Below, piece by piece: positions 8,467 to 16,351 of a stretch of DNA of 64,000 bases (within the stretch, counting starts at the first letter, position 1; every line of letters starts with the position of its first letter). The stretch covers positions 1 through 64,000 of the forward strand of contig CASFNA010000010.1 of assembly GCA_949295905.1 (NCBI GenBank), given 5' to 3'. The DNA comes from an uncultured Prevotellaceae bacterium (GTDB taxonomy: Bacteria > Bacteroidota > Bacteroidia > Bacteroidales > Bacteroidaceae). Under the pieces are notes generated by a model. That model searched no databases, was not told the DNA's origin, and worked only from the letters and a program-made list of their open reading frames with translations. A program made the translations under genes and the position numbers.

Positions 8467-9120
8467 ATGACAAGACTCAAATCATTAATCATAATAATGC
8501 TCGCCGTGCTGCTGCCGGCCGCCGCCTGCGCCCAGAAGGACGGCGAGGCTGACGGCGCGAAGCCCGAAGACAGGGAGGTGGACATGGACAGTCCGACCTT
8601 CGTGCCCAACATAAAGGTGGGCAAAGTGCTCGTTGACGGCGACAGCATACAGTACGTCGAGCTGAACAACGTGTACGTATATCCGCAGCCAACGTTCAAG
8701 AACGCCAAGCGGCGCGCGGCCTACAACCGGCTGGTGTACAACGTGAAGAAGGTGCTGCCGATAGCAAAGGAGGTGAACAAAATCATCATCGAGACTTACG
8801 AATACCTACAGACGCTGCCCGACAAGCGTGCGCGCGACGAGCACATGAAGCGCGTAGAGGCCGACATCAAGCGCCGATACACGCCGAGGATGAAGAAACT
8901 GTCGTACTCGCAGGGCAAGCTTCTCATCAAGCTTGTCTACCGCGAGTGCAACTCTTCGGCGTATGACCTCATCCGGGCGTTCATCAGTCCCGTGCGCGCA
9001 GGCTTCTACCAGGCCTTCGCCTGGGCGTTCGGCGCGAGCCTGATGAAGAAGTACGACCCCGAGAAGACCGACCGCCTTACCGAGCGCGTGGTGCTCATGG
9101 TCGAGGCAGGGCAGCTCTGA
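8467..9120 (+). CDS. DUF4294 domain-containing exported protein
   Basis: 217 aa from ATG 8467; the frame is open further upstream but that part overlaps the promoter. A signal peptide is evident (hydrophobic IIIMLAVLLPAAACA, cleavage before Gln). The mature part has an acidic linker and then the DUF4294 domain with VYVYPQPTFKN, a long basic helical region (RRAAYNRLVYNVKKVLPIAKEV) and YRECNSSAYDLIRAFISPVRAGFYQ. DUF4294 is restricted mostly to Bacteroidota and has no known function. A palindromic array follows the stop. Confidence 0.85.
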   Translation: MTRLKSLIIIMLAVLLPAAACAQKDGEADGAKPEDREVDMDSPTFVPNIKVGKVLVDGDSIQYVELNNVYVYPQPTFKNAKRRAAYNRLVYNVKKVLPIAKEVNKIIIETYEYLQTLPDKRARDEHMKRVEADIKRRYTPRMKKLSYSQGKLLIKLVYRECNSSAYDLIRAFISPVRAGFYQAFAWAFGASLMKKYDPEKTDRLTERVVLMVEAGQL

Positions 9121-9148
9121 CGCGGCGCGGCCTGTCATCCGCCGTTTT

Positions 9149-9281
9149 GCGAAAGGTGGCCTTTGGCATCGCCAAAGGCCACCTTTCGCGTTCTAAAAGA
9201 CCGTCTTTCGCAAGCCAATATGCCGTCTTTTACAACGCGAAAGACGGCCTTTCGGAAAACCGTTGATAATCAGTGAGTTGC
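9149..9281. repeat. 22-nt modular palindromic array 4 with tail motif
   Basis: Five modules (9149-9258) of AAAGGYSRCCTTT/AAAGACGGCCTTT type, followed by TTGATAATCAGTGAGTTGC at 9263-9281. It lies between tandem genes. Confidence 0.85.
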
Positions 9282-9380
9282 AAATAGGCTGCCAACCGTC
9301 ATTCGACCCCTTGCCGCAGGGCGTTTCATATGCCACCGTAAAAAATGCGGAATATATTTTGCCGCGCCCTCGAAATTCAT

Positions 9381-9388
9381 TATCTTTG
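9381..9388 (+). promoter_or_regulatory. Bacteroidota -7 box TATCTTTG
   Basis: Exact match. An ATG follows 3 nt later (9392) and a second in frame at 9413; the second has the better distance to the start of transcription and an A-rich leader. Confidence 0.65.
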
Positions 9389-9412
9389 CTAATGACAAAT
9401 ACCAAAAAGACA

Positions 9413-9733
9413 ATGACACAGGAAGAAAAGACCGCCATCGAAGAGCGGATTGTTGACGTGCTGAAGACAGTCTACGACCCCGAAATACCCGTAAACATAT
9501 ACGACCTCGGGCTGATTTACAAGATAGACGTGAAGGACGACGCCACCGTTGACATCGACATGACCTTCACCGCGCCCACATGCCCCGCGGCAGACTTCAT
9601 CCTCGAGGACGTAAGGCAGAAGGTGGACGCGCTCGACGGCGTGAAGGCCGCCACGGTGAACCTCGTCTTCGAGCCTGCCTGGGACCAGAGCATGCTCAGC
9701 GAAGAGGCAAGGCTCGAGCTGGGGTTGGATTGA
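9413..9733 (+). CDS. DUF59/MIP18-family iron-sulfur assembly factor (SufT-like)
   Basis: 106 aa from ATG 9413 (or 113 aa from 9392). It is a single DUF59 domain: ERIVDVLKTVYDPEIPVNIYDLGL, the strand motif VDIDMTFTAPTCPAAD with the conserved TxPxCP cysteine, and the C-terminal FEPAWDQSMLSEEARLELGL. The family (SufT, PaaD, MIP18) helps deliver or mature Fe-S clusters. No suf genes are in the window, so it acts at a distance. It shares a direction with lpxH 33 bp downstream and may be co-transcribed. Confidence 0.88.
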   Translation: MTQEEKTAIEERIVDVLKTVYDPEIPVNIYDLGLIYKIDVKDDATVDIDMTFTAPTCPAADFILEDVRQKVDALDGVKAATVNLVFEPAWDQSMLSEEARLELGLD

Positions 9734-9766
9734 GACGCAAGAAACAGAAACACTTAATCATCGCCT

Positions 9767-10534
9767 ATGCGCAAGAACATCTACATACTGTCCGACGCCC
9801 ACCTCGGCTCGTGGGCCATCGACCACGCACGCACGCAGGAGCGACGCCTTGTGCGTTTCCTCGACGACATAAAGACGAAAGCCGCCGCAGTGTACTTGCT
9901 CGGCGACATGTTCGACTTCTGGTACGAGTACCGCTACGTCGTGCCGAAGGGCTACACGCGCTTCCTCGGCAAGCTGTCCGAGCTGACTGACATGGGCGTT
10001 GAGGTGCACTTCTTCACCGGCAACCACGACATATGGGCGTACAGCTACCTGCGCGAGGAGTGCGGCGTGGTGCTGCATACCAAGCCCGTGACCACCGAAA
10101 TATACGGAAAAATCTTCTATCTCGCCCACGGCGACGGCCTCGGCGACCACGACCCGAAGTTCAACTTCATACGACGCCTGTTCCACAACCGCGTGTGCCA
10201 GCGCCTCTTCAGTGCCCTGCACCCGCGCTGGGGCGTGTGGTTTGGCCTGACATGGGCGAAGCACAGCCGCATGAAACGCAAGGACGGCAAGGAACCTCCG
10301 TACCAGGGCGAGGACAAGGAAGCCCTCGTGAACTACACCAAGCAGTACATGAAGACCCACCCGGACATCGACTACTTCATCTACGGACACCGCCACATAG
10401 AGCTTGACCTCATGCTCTCGCGCAAGACGCGTATGATGATTATAGGCGACTGGATATGGCAGTTCACCTACGTTGTGTTCGACGGCGAGCACCTTTTCCT
10501 CGAAGAATACGTCGAGGGGGAAAGCAGACTGTAG
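9767..10534 (+). CDS. lpxH: UDP-2,3-diacylglucosamine diphosphatase
   Basis: 255 aa calcineurin-like metallophosphoesterase. All metal-binding blocks are visible in order: SDAHLGSW (Asp10, His12), LGDMFDFW, GNHD, HGDGLGDHD and the final YGHRHIELDL. The FDFW and LGDHD segments are typical of LpxH, which removes UMP from UDP-diacylglucosamine to give lipid X in lipid A synthesis, bound to the inner membrane face. The C-terminal GDWIWQFTYVVFDGEHL segment also fits the Bacteroidota members. It ends directly at a perfect 41-bp hairpin. Confidence 0.88.
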   Translation: MRKNIYILSDAHLGSWAIDHARTQERRLVRFLDDIKTKAAAVYLLGDMFDFWYEYRYVVPKGYTRFLGKLSELTDMGVEVHFFTGNHDIWAYSYLREECGVVLHTKPVTTEIYGKIFYLAHGDGLGDHDPKFNFIRRLFHNRVCQRLFSALHPRWGVWFGLTWAKHSRMKRKDGKEPPYQGEDKEALVNYTKQYMKTHPDIDYFIYGHRHIELDLMLSRKTRMMIIGDWIWQFTYVVFDGEHLFLEEYVEGESRL

Positions 10535-10536
10535 GA

Positions 10537-10647
10537 AAAGGTGTGAAGGTTAGAAAGTGAGAAGGTGAGAAAGCGCAGACGCGTTCGTTGTATATTATGA
10601 AACGCTTGCGCTTTCTCACCTTCTCACTTTCTAACCTTCACACCTTT
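10537..10647. terminator. Perfect 41-bp inverted repeat between lpxH and ackA
   Basis: Left arm 10537-10577 and right arm 10607-10647 are perfect reverse complements around a 29-nt loop. The arms consist of GTGAGAAAG-like words. It fills the gap between the stop codons of two convergent genes (10534 and 10651), so it can act as a shared terminator for both directions. Confidence 0.88.
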
Positions 10648-10650
10648 AAA

Positions 10651-11844
10651 TCACAGCAGGTTCATCGTGTCGGTGGCAATCATCAGCTCCTCGTCGGTCG
10701 GGATTACGCATACGGTAACCTTCGAGTCGGGCGTAGAGATGACGGCTTCCTCGCCGCGGATGGTCTTGTTCTTCTCCACGTCGAGCTTCACTCCCATGTA
10801 CTTCAGGCCATCGCAGGCAGCCTCACGGGTGCTGTACTGGTTCTCGCCAACGCCTGCGGTGAACACTATGATGTCGCATCCGCCCATGGCTGCGGCGTAA
10901 GCTCCGATGTACTTCTTTATGCGGTAGTTGTACATGTCGAGGCCTAGCTTGGCGCGTTCGTTGCCGTGCTCTATGGCGTCTTCTATCTCGCGCATGTCTG
11001 AAGAGATGCCCGTCACGCCCAGTATGCCGCTCTTCTTGTTGAGCAGGTCTGACATTCCGTCCGCGTCAAGGCCGAGCTTCTTCTGGAGGAAGGTCACCGC
11101 TCCGGCGTCGATGTCGCCGCTGCGGGTGCCCATCATGAGGCCTTCCAGCGGCGTGAGTCCCATCGTCGTGTCTACGCAACGGCCGTTCTCCACGGCTGCA
11201 ATGCTGCCTCCGTTGCCTATGTGGCAGGTTATTATCTTCTTGTCTTCATACTTTACGCCGAGGAAGTCGCACACACGCTGCGACACGTAGCGGTGGCTCG
11301 TGCCGTGGAAGCCGTAGCGGCGCACGCCGTATTGCTTGTACAGGTCGTACGGAATGGCGTAAAGGTAAGAGCGGGCGGGCATCGTCTGGTGGAACGCCGT
11401 GTCGAACACGCCGACCTGCGGCAGGCCGGGCATCAGCTCGCTGACGGCCTCCACGCCCTTGAGGTTGGCCGGGTTGTGCAGCGGCGCGAGGTCGATGCAC
11501 TCCTTGAAGGTCTTGAGCACCTCGTCGTTGATTACCACGCTCTTATTGAACTTCTCGCCTCCGTGCACCATGCGGTGGCCTACGGCGTCGATTTCGTCAA
11601 GGCTCTTGATTACTCCGATTTCAGGGTCGGTGAGCAGGGAGAAGATGAACTTCACGCCCTCCGTGTGCTCGGGGATGTCGTGCATTATTTGCTTCTTGGT
11701 GCCGTCGGGCATCTTCACTTTGACAAACGCCCCGTCGAGGCCGACGCGCTCGGCGCCGCCCGATGTCATGACAGACTTGTCGTCCATGTTGTAAAGTGCG
11801 TACTTGATGGACGAGCTGCCGCAGTTTAAGACAAGTATTTTCAT
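10651..11844 (-). CDS. ackA: Acetate kinase
   Basis: 397 aa, full length. Visible are the phosphate-binding start MKILVLNCGSSSIKYAL, HRMVHGGEKF, VFDTAFHQTMP, GFHGTSHRYV and the ATP-site segment HIGNGGSIAAV, with FTAGVGENQ near the end. It makes ATP and acetate from acetyl phosphate, the second step after Pta. The gene follows pta on the same strand 156 bp downstream; a solo GC palindrome lies in between. A degenerate word repeat (AAGCCTGATTGGCCTGATGC at 11889-11908) is found just upstream of the start. Confidence 0.97.
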   Translation of the reverse strand: MKILVLNCGSSSIKYALYNMDDKSVMTSGGAERVGLDGAFVKVKMPDGTKKQIMHDIPEHTEGVKFIFSLLTDPEIGVIKSLDEIDAVGHRMVHGGEKFNKSVVINDEVLKTFKECIDLAPLHNPANLKGVEAVSELMPGLPQVGVFDTAFHQTMPARSYLYAIPYDLYKQYGVRRYGFHGTSHRYVSQRVCDFLGVKYEDKKIITCHIGNGGSIAAVENGRCVDTTMGLTPLEGLMMGTRSGDIDAGAVTFLQKKLGLDADGMSDLLNKKSGILGVTGISSDMREIEDAIEHGNERAKLGLDMYNYRIKKYIGAYAAAMGGCDIIVFTAGVGENQYSTREAACDGLKYMGVKLDVEKNKTIRGEEAVISTPDSKVTVCVIPTDEELMIATDTMNLL

Positions 11845-11953
11845 TTCTTTTTGTAGTTTTTTGAGTTAACTGATTATGTATAAGCCCGATAAGCCTGATT
11901 GGCCTGATGCGCCTTTGCCGGCATTTGTAATGACAGCCGGCTGTAGCATATCA

Positions 11954-11988
11954 AGCTCCCTCCCTCGGGAGGGCCGGGGAGGGGCTTG
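11954..11988 (-). repeat. Solo GC palindrome of the DUF559-cassette end family
   Basis: Read on the minus strand it has the same plan as the ends of the cassette at 30659-31143: an AGCCCCTCCCC block followed by the palindrome CCCTCCCGAGGGAGGG. It lies in the pta-ackA gap. Only one copy is present here. Confidence 0.75.
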
Positions 11989-12000
11989 TCTTAGGCATGT

Positions 12001-13011
12001 TTATTTCTTCGCGTCCATCGCCTGGCAGGCGGTGATGGCTATCATTTTGTATATGTCGTCGACAGAGCAGCCGCGGCTAAGGTCGTTGACGGGGCGTGCG
12101 ATGCCTTGCAGGATGGGGCCCAGGGCTTCGGCATCGCCGAGGCGCTGCACGAGCTTGTAGGCGATGTTGCCCACTTCGAGGCAAGGCACTACGAGCACGT
12201 TGGCGTGTCCGGCAATGGGGCTTCCTGGGGCTTTACGCTCGCCAACTTCGGGCACGAGGGCGGTGTCTGCCTGCAGCTCGCCGTCCACTTTCAGTTCGGG
12301 GTCAAGCTCCTTGGCCAGCTTGGTGGCCTCTACCACCTTGTCAACTACTTCGTGCTGCGCGCTGCCTTTGGTCGAGAAGCTGAGCATCGCCACGCGCGGC
12401 TCGGCGAATCCGGCTACCGACTTGGCTGTCTCTGCCGTGCAGACGGCGATTTGTGCCAGCTGCCCGGCGTCGGGAACGGGCGTTACGGCCACGTCGCCTA
12501 CTACCAGAACGCCGTTCTCTCCGTACTGTTTCTGCTTGGAGATGAGCAGCATCGCGCCGCTGACGCATGTTATTCCAGGCTCGCACTTGATGATTTGCAG
12601 TGCCGGGCGCAGCGTGTCGGCGGTGGTGCTGAGCGCGCCGGATATCTGTCCGTCGGCGCCTCCTGTCTTGATAATCATGCATCCGAGGTAGAGCGGGTTC
12701 TTGACAAGCTCGCGTGCCTGCTCGATTGTCATGCCCTTCTTCTTGCGCAGTTCGGCCAGCAGTTCGGCGTACTCCTCGCTCTTGGGGTTGTTCTCAGGGT
12801 CGATGATGGTGGCCTTGCCGATATTCTTCAAGCCCCATTCGCCGGCCAGGCGGTTGATTTCCGCCGGGTTGCCTATGAGGATGATGTCCGCCACTTCGTC
12901 GGCCAACGCCATGTCGGCCGCCTTCAGCGTGCGTTCCTCCGTGGCTTCGGGGAGCACGATGCGCTGCTTGTCGCTCTTTGCGCGCGCGATGATTTGCTGT
13001 ACTAAATCCAT
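12001..13011 (-). CDS. pta: Phosphate acetyltransferase
   Basis: 336 aa from ATG 13011, the length of the short class I Pta without the N-terminal regulatory domains. The start [22 protein letters not shown] and the motifs [31 protein letters not shown] and [19 protein letters not shown] fit the family. It converts acetyl-CoA and phosphate to acetyl phosphate, feeding ackA downstream. The open frame runs 64 codons further upstream but covers the promoter at 13082-13089, so the shorter start is used. Confidence 0.96.
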   Translation of the reverse strand: MDLVQQIIARAKSDKQRIVLPEATEERTLKAADMALADEVADIILIGNPAEINRLAGEWGLKNIGKATIIDPENNPKSEEYAELLAELRKKKGMTIEQARELVKNPLYLGCMIIKTGGADGQISGALSTTADTLRPALQIIKCEPGITCVSGAMLLISKQKQYGENGVLVVGDVAVTPVPDAGQLAQIAVCTAETAKSVAGFAEPRVAMLSFSTKGSAQHEVVDKVVEATKLAKELDPELKVDGELQADTALVPEVGERKAPGSPIAGHANVLVVPCLEVGNIAYKLVQRLGDAEALGPILQGIARPVNDLSRGCSVDDIYKMIAITACQAMDAKK

Positions 13012-13081
13012 AGTTTTGTAGTTTATAAGTATATATGTGTTTTGTAAATCCGAGTTTGCAAACGCCTTGTTTAAGGTTTTG

Positions 13082-13089
13082 CAAAAATA
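13082..13089 (-). promoter_or_regulatory. Bacteroidota -7 box TATTTTTG for pta-ackA
   Basis: Minus-strand TAnnTTTG match with a TTG about 20 nt upstream; the leader to the pta ATG would be about 65 nt. Confidence 0.65.
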
Positions 13090-13193
13090 CGGAAAATAAT
13101 CCGAACAAAAGCGGCTTGTAGCGTTTTTTTTACTCATAAAAAAGCTAAAGCGCAGGCATGCGGCTTCCCTACGTTTTCCGATATGCGGCAAAT

Positions 13194-13290
13194 CGCAATG
13201 CAAAAGGCCGTCAATTGCAATGCAAAAGGCCGCCTTTTACACGCTGAAAGACGGCCTTTTGCAAGGGCGTTGATTATCAGGGAGTTACGC
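13194..13290. repeat. 22-nt modular palindromic array 5 with tail motif
   Basis: Three to four modules (13194-13264) followed by TTGATTATCAGGGAGTTACG from 13270. It lies between the divergent pta and ferredoxin genes. The remainder of the 13012-13465 gap holds both promoters and a word-like repeat (GGCCTGTTAGGCTCATTGG and variants, 13326-13372). Confidence 0.85.
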
Positions 13291-13410
13291 GGACGGCCCC
13301 TCCGCCCCTTTCGCATGGCGCATTTGGCCTGTTAGGCTCATTGGTCTTATAGGCCTAATATGCCTGATAAAAAACTGCGTTTTTTGCTTGCCTTTGCGTT
13401 CGCCTTTGCG

Positions 13411-13418
13411 TATATTTG
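13411..13418 (+). promoter_or_regulatory. Bacteroidota -7 box TATATTTG
   Basis: Exact TAnnTTTG match 47 nt before ATG 13466; it excludes the upstream ATG at 13388. Confidence 0.7.
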
Positions 13419-13465
13419 CACAAACGACAAGACTTGACCGTATATTTTATAAACATCAAAGACTT

Positions 13466-14260
13466 ATGAAGATAAAGACCGTACACTTAGTGTATTTCAG
13501 CGCGACCTACACCACGCGCACCGTTGTGCGCGGCATGGCGCAAGCCATGGGCTGCGAGACGGTGGAGCACGACGTTACCTGCTCCGCGCCGCAGGGCGAG
13601 ACGGTAATGTCTGGCGACGGAGAGCTGCTCATAGCCGCCGCTCCCGTCTATGCCGGGCGCATCCCCGGGCGCATGGCCGGGGCGTTGAGGATGTTCCGCG
13701 GCAGCGGCACGCCAGCCATAGTGGTGTGCGTCTACGGCAACCGCGACTATGACGACGCGCTCGCGGAGCTTCAGGACTGTGTCGAGGCGCAGGGCTTCCG
13801 AGCCGTGGCCGCCGCCGCGTTCATAGGCCGCCACTGCATATTCCCCGATGTCGCGGCGGGTCGTCCCGACGCCGCCGACATGCGGCAGGCGGCCGCTTTC
13901 GCCGCGCGTTGCGCCTCGCTGTTGGCCGATACAGGCGATATTGCCATGCTGCCTGCATTGAAGGTGAAGGGCAACCGCCCTTACAAGCAGGGCGGGGCAT
14001 CGACGTTCTGTCCTACGGGCGACGCGTCGGAGTGTACAAAGTGCCTCACGTGCGTCAGTCTCTGCCCTACGGGCGCTATACCGGAGGCCGACCCCTGTGC
14101 TACCGACAGTGCCCGGTGCATAGCCTGCGGACGCTGCGTCGTAGTGTGCCCGCACGGCGCGCGCATGTTCCGCGGCGAAGCCTACGCCGCCTTCGGCGCA
14201 AAGTTCACGGCGGCGTTCTCGGCAAGGAAAGAGCCTGAAATGTTTTTCCCGGAGGTATGA
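13466..14260 (+). CDS. EFR1-type flavodoxin-ferredoxin fusion protein
   Basis: 264 aa. The N-terminal half is a flavodoxin-like domain (HLVYFSATYTTRTVV, then APVYAGRIPG), the C-terminal third has two 4Fe-4S motifs: CTKCLTCVSLCP and CIACGRCVVVCP. This layout matches the EFR1-family ferrodoxins, soluble electron carriers in anaerobes whose partners are unknown. The FMN loop motif FSATYTT is close to the usual SGTGNT-type loop but altered, so FMN binding is not certain. Monocistronic or read into the next small gene 77 bp downstream, which has its own promoter box. Confidence 0.85.
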   Translation: MKIKTVHLVYFSATYTTRTVVRGMAQAMGCETVEHDVTCSAPQGETVMSGDGELLIAAAPVYAGRIPGRMAGALRMFRGSGTPAIVVCVYGNRDYDDALAELQDCVEAQGFRAVAAAAFIGRHCIFPDVAAGRPDAADMRQAAAFAARCASLLADTGDIAMLPALKVKGNRPYKQGGASTFCPTGDASECTKCLTCVSLCPTGAIPEADPCATDSARCIACGRCVVVCPHGARMFRGEAYAAFGAKFTAAFSARKEPEMFFPEV

Positions 14261-14299
14261 AAAGCCAGCCCGGCGACACGCTTTGTCGCCGCCGCGCCG

Positions 14300-14307
14300 T
14301 AACTTTG
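14300..14307 (+). promoter_or_regulatory. Bacteroidota -7 box TAACTTTG (original copy of a duplication)
   Basis: Exact match 30 nt before ATG 14338. The same box with the same spacing recurs at 17528-17535. Confidence 0.7.
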
Positions 14308-14337
14308 CGGCAAGAGTAACGTTAACCATATATAACC

Positions 14338-14841
14338 ATGGCAGAAAACAGACGTGACAATAGGGGCAAGGCACGGTCGGCGTGGCTGAAGGCGGCCGTC
14401 TTCGCCGCATGTTCCATTGCGCTTTATCTCGCCCTCCAGCCTACCTTCAGGCGCATGGCGGAGGAGAAACGGCAGATAGAAGAGTACAACATGCGCCAGC
14501 GGCGTAGCCGTGACAGCCTGATGAAGGTGCTTGACGCGCGGCATAAGCGGCTGATGCGGAAGATTGACGAGGAGCGTGGCGGCAGGCGAAAGGCCGACGT
14601 AGACCTTCGCTGGAGCGACGACCTGCCCACTGACCCGCACGAGCTTATCGACAAGTACAACCGGGGCGAGGAGCTTACGGCCGAGGAACGGGAATACGTG
14701 CACACGATGCTGCGCGACGAATACCTGGAAGACCCCGACGACGAGGGCAACTATCCGAGCGAGCTTTTTGACGAACTTGAGATTGTTGACTATGACGAGG
14801 AGCAGATAAGGGACAATCCCGACACCGACGGCGAGGAGTGA
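14338..14841 (+). CDS. Small single-pass membrane protein, unknown function
   Basis: 167 aa. The sequence shows a basic N-terminus (MAENRRDNRGKARS), one membrane segment at about 18-36 and then a charged, probably helical region with alternating Arg and Glu, ending in a very acidic tail rich in Asp, Glu and Tyr. By the positive-inside rule the N-terminus is cytoplasmic. I do not recognise the family. The first 30 residues, together with the promoter, are duplicated at 17528-17656 in front of a truncated copy. Confidence 0.7.
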   Translation: MAENRRDNRGKARSAWLKAAVFAACSIALYLALQPTFRRMAEEKRQIEEYNMRQRRSRDSLMKVLDARHKRLMRKIDEERGGRRKADVDLRWSDDLPTDPHELIDKYNRGEELTAEEREYVHTMLRDEYLEDPDDEGNYPSELFDELEIVDYDEEQIRDNPDTDGEE

Positions 14842-15075
14842 GCGGTGCGGCGGCTGTGCATGTATCCTACTTTAATAGACCCCTTATATGTTGTTCAATA
14901 GCACTGTGGATGAGTCTAATATATGGTTTCTAATGCCGTAAATATTGCATATTGCGATCAAAGAGGCTGTATTTCGCAATGCGAAAGGGTGCTTGTGCCC
15001 AACACGTTTATAGGCAGGTAAGTATGGAAGGGTGAATTTTAGTGTGTAAATGTTGGGGCTTTTCCGAAAAAATTA

Positions 15076-15083
15076 TACCTTTG
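15076..15083 (+). promoter_or_regulatory. Bacteroidota -7 box TACCTTTG
   Basis: Exact TAnnTTTG match about 400 nt before the XRE gene. It would give a long leader or a separate small RNA. Confidence 0.6.
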
Positions 15084-15225
15084 CAAAGTCTGCATGATGA
15101 CTTCCGTACATTGACAGACAGACATATAAGATAAAACGAGGCGTTACCGGCGCGTTATCTTTCACCTTTGAACTTCGCACATTCAAATTCACAAGAAGGA
15201 TATGGCACACGGCGACGCCCACAAG

Positions 15226-15278
15226 TGTGTATATACACATGCGCAGAAAGCCTTGCCGTCCTCATGCGGACGGCAAGG
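15226..15278 (+). ncRNA. Candidate structured RNA element
   Basis: A perfect 14-bp palindrome (TGTGTATATACACA) is followed by a perfect 11-bp hairpin, CCTTGCCGTCC / GGACGGCAAGG, around a TCATGC loop. It lies downstream of the box at 15076 and upstream of the XRE regulator. No U-run follows, so a plain terminator is unlikely. Function unknown. Confidence 0.35.
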
Positions 15279-15479
15279 TCATGTCTGCCGTGCACGACTG
15301 TATATAGCATGGGCGTGGGCAGTCTGGGTTGCATGTTTTCTTGTGAGGGCAGTGCGAAGGCCTGAAGGTGGAATGTTCAAGGTCAGAATCCCACGCCTTC
15401 TTGTATGTGCCTGTATGTTGTGTTGAGTTTGTAAAAGTTTTGGGCGGTTCGGCTTTTACCTTATGTAATATATACCGCC

Positions 15480-15707
15480 ATGTTGCACATAGGAATGAAA
15501 ATTGAGGAGGAGTTGCGTCGTCAGGAACGCACGGTGGCCTGGTTCGCCCGTAAACTGTACTGCAACCGCCAGAACGTTTACGACATATTCAAGCGTGAGA
15601 GCATTGACACGTCCCTTTTGCGCCGCATATCCGCCATTCTCGGTCACGATTTCTTCAAGGACCTTTCGGCGGATTTAGTTTCTTCGGAAGCGACAAATAA
15701 GATGTGA
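15480..15707 (+). CDS. Small XRE-type helix-turn-helix protein
   Basis: 75 aa. The domain IEEELRRQERTVAWFARKLYCNRQNVYDIFKRESID reads as a four-helix HTH similar to a common family of Bacteroidales XRE-like regulators. Start ATG 15480 gives the usual HIG/K-IEEEL beginning. It sits at the left edge of the AT-rich island and could regulate the secreted proteins that follow, but no operator is visible. Confidence 0.82.
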   Translation: MLHIGMKIEEELRRQERTVAWFARKLYCNRQNVYDIFKRESIDTSLLRRISAILGHDFFKDLSADLVSSEATNKM

Positions 15708-15762
15708 CATGTCCGTGTATTTTTGTGTTACAGTATTTACTTTTTATTGTAGTTTTTGTTCT

Positions 15763-15770
15763 TAATTTTG
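15763..15770 (+). promoter_or_regulatory. Bacteroidota -7 box TAATTTTG
   Basis: Exact TAnnTTTG match with TTG-containing T-rich DNA at about -33; 49 nt before ATG 15819. Confidence 0.65.
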
Positions 15771-15818
15771 CTTGCGATAGTAAATTATTATTTAATTAAT
15801 TACTTAAAACTTACAATT

Positions 15819-16166
15819 ATGAAAAAATTAGCACTTACACTCATTGGAATTTTTGTTTGTATTGGTATTCAGGCCCAAATTAATAGATACGAAAAAGCCG
15901 CAAGGGAGGCGGTGAATAGTCAAGAAACAAAAGCAAAGGAAAGTAGGGTTAGAAACGAAATTAAGAGAGTAATTGAGGCTAAAGCTGCTGAAAAAGCACG
16001 TGAGTCAAAAGAAGAACCGGATAGAAAGTCTAAAAGACAAGATTCATCAGCGAGGAAGGAAGAACCATCAAGTTCCGCATCGGAAGATAAATGTGAAAAA
16101 GGCTCGACTTGTGATGTAGAATCAAAAACGAATGATGATATGAAGAAGAAATATTTAAATAAGTAG
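15819..16166 (+). CDS. Small secreted, highly charged protein, unknown
   Basis: 115 aa from ATG 15819. A clean signal peptide (MKKLALTLIGIFVCIGIQAQ) precedes about 95 residues made almost only of Lys, Glu, Arg, Ser, Ala and Asp, probably extended helix or disordered. Two cysteines near the end (CEKGSTC) could form a disulfide. The coding region is strongly AT-rich compared with its neighbours outside the island, which suggests transfer. No family recognised. A 13-bp terminator follows. Confidence 0.65.
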   Translation: MKKLALTLIGIFVCIGIQAQINRYEKAAREAVNSQETKAKESRVRNEIKRVIEAKAAEKARESKEEPDRKSKRQDSSARKEEPSSSASEDKCEKGSTCDVESKTNDDMKKKYLNK

Positions 16167-16223
16167 TAAAATAGTCACAAATGTTTTTATAGAATATGAT
16201 GGTTTGAAGTAGTTTGATTCAAG

Positions 16224-16257
16224 ATCGCTTTCTATGGTTGTGAACATAGAAAGCGAT
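16224..16257 (+). terminator. Rho-independent-like hairpin
   Basis: Perfect 13-bp stem ATCGCTTTCTATG / CATAGAAAGCGAT with an 8-nt loop, followed by TTGGTTTC. It ends the 15819 transcript. Confidence 0.8.
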
Positions 16258-16351
16258 TTGGTTTCAAAGTGTTATTGGTTTTGTTGAAATATTTTATCCT
16301 TTATAATGCAAGTTTACCTTCTCATTCAGGATTTTAAACGCATTTTTAGTT

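Larger units (their letters stand above)
14842..15479. other. Long gene-poor stretch with promoter and hairpin
   Basis: No convincing protein gene. It holds a remnant-like single module near 14963, the promoter box 15076-15083, a 14-bp palindrome (15226-15239) and a strong hairpin (15251-15278). An open frame 15202-15426 follows an AAGGA-type ribosome site, but its protein is rich in Cys, Arg and Trp with no family look. Confidence 0.5.

Noticed and set aside
13134..13316. Peptides of the type [21 protein letters not shown] (also near 9193, 33424, 44178, 44954)
   Set aside because: They are translations of the repeat arrays and tail motifs, not genes.
15202..15426. 74-aa frame with an AAGGA site
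   Set aside because: Composition rich in Cys, Trp and Arg, no family look and it spans the hairpins; kept only as part of a possible RNA.
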